Position numbers and translations under genes: made by a program
Part shown: piece after piece, positions 6,859 through 9,674 of the stretch
How positions within the stretch are numbered: position 1 is the first letter of the stretch
How the letters are laid out: each line of letters starts with the position of its first letter
DNA from: an uncultured Collinsella sp.
GTDB lineage: Bacteria > Actinomycetota > Coriobacteriia > Coriobacteriales > Coriobacteriaceae
Assembly (NCBI GenBank): GCA_902467875.1
Contig: CABQWP010000069.1
Span: 1-9,674, forward strand
Length of the DNA stretch: 9,674 nt
Direction: 5' to 3'
Notes under the pieces: model-generated
What the model was told of the DNA's origin: nothing
What the model saw: only the letters and a program-made list of their open reading frames with translations
Databases searched by the model: none

Positions 6859-7962
6859 CTAGATGCGGACCGGCATGACCAGGTACAGGTAGTTGATCTT
6901 GTCGTAGGACTTGAAGATGCCCGCCTGCGAGTAGCTCTTGAGCTCCAGCGTGATCTCCTTCTCCTTGGATAGGGCATTGAGGCAGCCGAAGATGTAGTGG
7001 TAGTTGAAGGCGATGGTGCCCGACTCGCCCTCGGCCTCGACATCGATCGTCTCCTGCGCAAGGTCCTGGTCATTGGAGATGGAGGACAGGCCCATCTGCC
7101 CGTTCTCGACATCAATCTCGAACTTGACGGCGGGGTTGGCGCTCGCGATAACGGCCACGCGCTTGAGGGCGGCGTTAAAGGCGGCGACGTCGATCTTGAC
7201 GCTCGTCACGCACGAATCGGGGATGAGTTGCTTGTAGTTGGGGTACACGCCCTCGATGCGGCGCGACACGTAGGTGGTGTTGCCGGCCTCGAAGACGACC
7301 TGGGTGTCGGTAGCCCCGATCATGATGGTCGCCTGGCTGGCCATGATGTTCAGTGCGTCGTTAAAGGCGTCAGCCGGAACGTTGAGCTCAAAGGAGCCTT
7401 CGAGGGTCGAGGTCTCGACCTGCGTATCGCACACGGCCAAACGGAAGGAATCGGTCGCCACCAGGCGCACGGTGTTGTTCTCGACCTTCATGTGCACGCC
7501 ACCCAGGATGGGGCGGGCCTTGTCGGTCGAGGTGACGCGCCACACGCGGCCGACCATCTCGGACAAGATATCGGTCGGCAGTTCCACGGCGCTCTCGATG
7601 GCATAGGCCGGAAACTCGGGGAAGTCATTGGCATCGAGCGTGTTCAGCCTAAAAGAGCTCTTCTCGCAACTGATCAGCACTTGGCGCTCGGACAGCTCAA
7701 AGGTGACCGGGGCATCGGGGAGGGTCTTGGTGATATTGGAGAGCATCTTACAGGGGATAACCATCTCGCCCTCTTCTTCGACATGCGCCGCGATGCGATG
7801 ACGGATCGAGATGGTGTAGTTAGAGGTCTGGAATTCCAAGATGCCGTCTTGCGCCTTAACGAGCACGCCCGACAGGATGGGAAGGGTGGATGCCGAAGCG
7901 ACACCCTTCATAACGACGCCGATGGCTTGTGTGAGCGAGCTCTGGCTGACGGTGAACTTCAT
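6859..7962 (-). CDS. dnaN: DNA polymerase III beta subunit (sliding clamp)
   Basis: DnaN forms the ring-shaped dimer that tethers DNA polymerase III and many repair proteins to DNA. The 367 residues match the family (366 in E. coli) and divide into three clamp-fold domains at about 1-125, 126-250 and 251-367. Recognisable blocks are RPILGGVH (150-157), ATDSFRLA (169-176), YPNYKQLIP (240-248) and the C-terminal YLYLVMPVRI, part of the partner-binding pocket. The ATG start has AAAGGT upstream. The gene is preceded by the AT-rich origin region and followed after nine bases by recF, so dnaN-recF-DUF721 is likely one transcript. Confidence 0.97.
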   Translation of the reverse strand: MKFTVSQSSLTQAIGVVMKGVASASTLPILSGVLVKAQDGILEFQTSNYTISIRHRIAAHVEEEGEMVIPCKMLSNITKTLPDAPVTFELSERQVLISCEKSSFRLNTLDANDFPEFPAYAIESAVELPTDILSEMVGRVWRVTSTDKARPILGGVHMKVENNTVRLVATDSFRLAVCDTQVETSTLEGSFELNVPADAFNDALNIMASQATIMIGATDTQVVFEAGNTTYVSRRIEGVYPNYKQLIPDSCVTSVKIDVAAFNAALKRVAVIASANPAVKFEIDVENGQMGLSSISNDQDLAQETIDVEAEGESGTIAFNYHYIFGCLNALSKEKEITLELKSYSQAGIFKSYDKINYLYLVMPVRI

Positions 7963-7970
7963 CTTTTAAT

Positions 7971-7976
7971 ACCTTT
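7971..7976 (-). promoter_or_regulatory. dnaN ribosome binding site
   Basis: On the minus strand AAAGGT lies eight bases before the ATG of dnaN. It is weaker than the gyrA and gyrB sites and sits in a very AT-rich leader, which overlaps the proposed unwinding element. I found no convincing dnaN promoter in this leader. Confidence 0.6.
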
Positions 7977-7994
7977 CTATAGATATAAATATCT

Positions 7995-8009
7995 TAATAA
8001 TAGTAATAG
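7995..8009 (+). other. DnaA-trio-like trinucleotide run
   Basis: The plus strand reads TAA-TAA-TAG-TAA-TAG, which is GAT-AAT-GAT-AAT-AAT when read 3' to 5'. The known DnaA-trio is a repeat of 3'-(G/A)AT-5' on which DnaA assembles on single-stranded DNA. Five consecutive perfect units lie three bases from a DnaA-box-like site, with the AT-rich element on the far side. Confidence 0.65.
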
Positions 8010-8012
8010 CAC

Positions 8013-8030
8013 TGACGAAACTGTTGATTA
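8013..8030 (-). other. Two adjoining DnaA-box-like sites next to the trio
   Basis: On the minus strand TAATCAACA (8030-8022, 7 of 9 to TTATCCACA) is followed without a gap by GTTTCGTCA (8021-8013, 5 of 9). Then come GTG and the trinucleotide run. The second site is weak alone, but it is 8 of 9 identical to GTTTCGACA in the array at 8144-8185. A tight box pair beside a trio is the layout of the basal unwinding system of B. subtilis. Confidence 0.5.
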
Positions 8031-8094
8031 CTCCCAAAGACGCAGGTCAGACCCAGAAAGAGAATCGACAGCAACCTGTGTGCAACGGGGGTGG

Positions 8095-8103
8095 TTTTCC
8101 ACG
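8095..8103 (+). other. DnaA-box-like site TTTTCCACG
   Basis: TTTTCCACG matches TTATCCACA at 7 of 9 positions and the common variant TTTTCCACA at 8 of 9. It lies inside a small inverted repeat (GGTTTT at 8093-8098 and AAAACC at 8107-8112). A weaker relative, TTTTCATCA, lies at 8123-8131. Confidence 0.5.
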
Positions 8104-8143
8104 TTCAAAACCTGCGCAAAACTTTTCATCACCGCGGGTTGGG

Positions 8144-8185
8144 TTTTAAACACCTTATGCCCGTGGTTTCGACAAGTTTTCAACA
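8144..8185 (+). other. Four tandem DnaA-box-like 9-mers at 11-bp spacing
   Basis: Box-like 9-mers begin at 8144 (TTTTAAACA), 8155 (TTATGCCCG), 8166 (GTTTCGACA) and 8177 (TTTTCAACA). Each starts exactly 11 bp after the last, and all share one orientation. Taken singly they are 5 to 7 of 9 matches to the E. coli consensus. Their regular spacing of about one helical turn makes chance less likely. The block is also flanked by ACACCT (8150-8155, inside its left end) and AGGTGT (8185-8190). Confidence 0.45.
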
Positions 8186-8200
8186 GGTGTCTCTATTTCC

Positions 8201-9616
8201 CTACGAGCGCAGTGTAATTTTATCGCGCAGCGACTTGAGGTCTTCGGTGACGGTGCGGTCTTCCTGGATCATCTTCTGGACCTTTTTGTAGCTCGTGCTG
8301 ACGGTCGAGTGGTTGCGGTTGCCAAATTCGGCGCCCACCGCCGTGGTCGTCATTTCGCACATCTCGATGGCCAGGTAGATAGCGATATGGCGTGCTTTGG
8401 CGATATTGGCGTTGCGGCGCGGGCCGATGAGCTCCTCGTGCGTCACGCCGTACTGCTCTTCGATGACGGACTGAACCGTCTGGACGTTGATCTTTTTGGC
8501 CGATGTGTCGAAGTACTGGCTGGCGATGGCGTCGATATCGTCAAAGGTGAGCTCTCCGCCCTCGCGCTCGCGGTCGCCCGCCTCGCCGGCGCAGCGCTCG
8601 CAAAAGCTCTCGAGTTCGCGGATGTTGGTGCCCGAGACCTCGGCCATGTGTTTAAAGTGCTCGTCGGTCAGGTGTCCGCCGTCGCCCCCATAGGCCGCCA
8701 GCAGCGAGTCGTCGCCTGCCTCGGGAGCGGCGACGATGGTGTTTTCGTAATAGCGCTGCAAGATCTTGTATTTCATCTCGTAGCTGGGCTCTGCGACCAG
8801 GCAGAGCATGCCGGCGTTGAAGCGGCTGGTCAGACGCTCGTCCATGCTCAGGTCCTTGGGGGCGCGGTCTGCCGCGATGACGACCTTCTTGTTGTTGCGG
8901 ATGAACTCGTCCATGAGCTGGAAAAAGTAGTCCACGCTCGCGCGCTTGCCGATGATGTTTTGGATGTCATCGATGATGAGTACGTCCACGCCGTGGTACG
9001 CCTGCATGATGGGAGCGTTGCTCTTCTTTTGACGGTCGAACTCGGTCATCAGGTCGTCCAGATACGCCTGGGAGTTGGCATACTTGACCTTGATCTCGGG
9101 CGACTTCTCGGCGAGCTCGTTTTTGATGGCAAGCAGCAGGTGCGTCTTGCCCAGGCCCGATTTGCCGTAGATGAACAGTGATGTGCACGTGCCGCGCTCG
9201 TCCGCGAGGGCGGCAAACTTGAGTGCCGAGCGATAGGCATGGCTGTTCTCGGGGCCGTAGACAAAGTTCTCAAAGGTGAATTTTGAGTTCGCGGCGAGTG
9301 GGGCTCCATCCGTATTCTGCTCGGCCGGCACGGTCGGCGCTGGCATGGGTGAAGCGGGGGCCGCAGCTTGCGTGGATTTAGTCGGCGCTTCGCCCTTCAT
9401 CTGGTTCATCATGCGACGAAAATCATCGGCCGAGAGCGTGTTTTTGATTGCAATGCCCGAATCCGCGCCCGCCGCTGCGTCGTGAGCGATGGGCATGTGC
9501 GTGACGGGTACGTTCGTTGACGTCGCCGCCGCGGTCGGCAACGGTGCCATGGTTTCACGGGAAACATCGCTGTGCTGGTGCTCGATCGTCGGTACGTCGC
9601 CTGCGGAGGCCGGCAC
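8201..9616 (-). CDS. dnaA: Chromosomal replication initiator DnaA (5' end uncertain, probably partial)
   Basis: DnaA binds origin boxes, opens the duplex and recruits the helicase. The visible 471 residues contain domain III (AAA+) from about 111, with Walker A GKSGLGKT (151-158), Walker B VLIIDD (Asp216-Asp217), an arginine-finger segment RLTSRF (Arg265) and sensor II TNIRELE. Domain IV follows, with the DnaA signature around 408-446. Its recognition segment reads FGNRNHSTV where most DnaA proteins have FGGRDHTTV. The first 110 residues are low-complexity Ala/Pro/Thr, like domain II. No domain I is visible. The GTG at 9616 has no ribosome binding site, and the frame stays open to the window edge. 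The true start is therefore probably further upstream, hidden by the G-rich end. The gene is on the minus strand and its stop faces the proposed origin. Confidence 0.9.
   Translation of the reverse strand: MPASAGDVPTIEHQHSDVSRETMAPLPTAAATSTNVPVTHMPIAHDAAAGADSGIAIKNTLSADDFRRMMNQMKGEAPTKSTQAAAPASPMPAPTVPAEQNTDGAPLAANSKFTFENFVYGPENSHAYRSALKFAALADERGTCTSLFIYGKSGLGKTHLLLAIKNELAEKSPEIKVKYANSQAYLDDLMTEFDRQKKSNAPIMQAYHGVDVLIIDDIQNIIGKRASVDYFFQLMDEFIRNNKKVVIAADRAPKDLSMDERLTSRFNAGMLCLVAEPSYEMKYKILQRYYENTIVAAPEAGDDSLLAAYGGDGGHLTDEHFKHMAEVSGTNIRELESFCERCAGEAGDREREGGELTFDDIDAIASQYFDTSAKKINVQTVQSVIEEQYGVTHEELIGPRRNANIAKARHIAIYLAIEMCEMTTTAVGAEFGNRNHSTVSTSYKKVQKMIQEDRTVTEDLKSLRDKITLRS
9551..9566. other. parS-like ParB binding site inside dnaA
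   Basis: The plus strand reads GGTTTCACGGGAAACA, which matches the broadly conserved parS 16-mer TGTTTCACGTGAAACA at 14 of 16 positions. The inner GTTTCACGTGAAAC matches at 13 of 14. It lies in the low-complexity N-terminal part of dnaA (about codons 17-22), where protein sequence places few limits on the DNA. Origin-proximal parS sites are the rule in bacteria with a chromosomal ParABS system. Whether ParB binds this site is an inference. Confidence 0.65.
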
Positions 9617-9674
9617 CGCCGGGGAAGCGGCGGGGGGCCACGGGGGGGGGGGGCCGGGCGGGGGCCTGGGGGAT
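9617..9674. other. G-rich, probably artefactual end sequence
   Basis: The last 58 bases are strongly G-rich on the plus strand, with a run of 12 G at 9642-9653 and other G runs up to the end. Nothing like this occurs elsewhere in the window. It resembles poly-G read artefact at a contig end more than real DNA. It lies where the 5' part of dnaA should be, so no start codon can be trusted here. Confidence 0.6.

Larger units (their letters stand above)
7964..8009. other. AT-rich candidate DNA unwinding element
   Basis: In a high-GC setting this stretch is almost entirely A and T. It includes the perfect 14-base palindrome AGATAT-AA-ATATCT at 7981-7994. It lies next to the box-like sites and the trinucleotide run, where duplex opening would be expected. 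It also forms the dnaN leader, so it may contain the dnaN promoter. Confidence 0.6.
7963..8200. other. oriC: Probable chromosomal replication origin (oriC) between dnaA and dnaN
   Basis: This 238-bp spacer has no gene. It combines an AT-rich block next to dnaN, a trinucleotide run like a DnaA-trio, two adjoining DnaA-box-like 9-mers, and further box-like 9-mers up to the dnaA stop. B. subtilis has the same arrangement, in the same order, downstream of dnaA. None of the boxes matches TTATCCACA exactly. The best are TAATCAACA, TTTTCAACA and TTTTCCACG, each 7 of 9. The region upstream of dnaA is not in the window and may hold another part of the origin. Confidence 0.7.

Noticed and set aside
8077..8085. 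TGTGTGCAA as a further reverse DnaA box
   Set aside because: It matches TGTGGATAA at only 6 of 9 positions, is out of phase with the other sites, and is easily explained by chance.
6997..8217. Plus-strand open frame antisense to dnaN that continues across the dnaA-dnaN spacer
   Set aside because: It is a shadow of dnaN codon bias. The translated spacer part has no family likeness, and there is no ribosome binding site. The spacer is better explained as an origin.
1..9674. Mobile elements, CRISPR arrays or signs of gene transfer
   Set aside because: No transposase, integrase, terminal repeats or regular spacer array was seen. Gene order and coding bias are uniform across the window apart from the G-rich end.

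Overview
The window carries the replication-initiation and gyrase cluster of a high-GC Gram-positive bacterium. All six genes lie on the minus strand. In transcription order, which is right to left here, they are dnaA, dnaN, recF, a DUF721/DciA-like gene, gyrB and gyrA. This is the classic origin-proximal gene order of Actinomycetota and Bacillota. The high-GC coding bias, the DUF721 gene between recF and gyrB, the Gram-positive-length GyrB and the divergent DnaA recognition helix suggest a deep-branching actinobacterium. The class Coriobacteriia, with a Collinsella-like organism, is my best guess. That assignment comes from remembered sequence character and not from a search.

Layout from left to right: 1-85 holds nothing I recognise, and 86-119 is a strong rho-independent terminator for gyrA. 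gyrA (160-2901) has an unusual acidic N-terminal extension of about 80 residues. A 155-bp gyrB-gyrA spacer is dominated by one large imperfect stem and two smaller hairpins. gyrB (3057-5087) begins at a GTG placed behind a perfect Shine-Dalgarno. A second terminator (5141-5166) separates the DUF721 gene (5193-5756) from gyrB. recF (5743-6849) overlaps DUF721 by 14 nt and follows dnaN (6859-7962) after only 9 nt. The 238-bp dnaN-dnaA spacer looks like a replication origin. dnaA (8201 to about 9616) probably lacks its true 5' end, because the window ends in G-rich, probably artefactual sequence.

How the parts fit: DnaA would bind the spacer boxes and open the AT-rich stretch beside dnaN. The DciA-like protein is the probable DnaB helicase loader. 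DnaN is the polymerase clamp and RecF works on gaps and stalled forks. GyrA2B2 gyrase removes positive supercoils ahead of forks and keeps the origin negatively supercoiled. A near-consensus ParB site (parS) inside the dnaA coding sequence would add chromosome segregation to the same region.

The most interesting signals are non-coding. They are a DnaA-trio-like element abutting two DnaA-box-like 9-mers and an AT-rich unwinding region, four degenerate DnaA boxes at exact 11-bp spacing near the dnaA stop, the intragenic parS-like site, and a structured gyrA leader with a perfect anti-Shine-Dalgarno stretch. None of these has been tested here by alignment or folding software.
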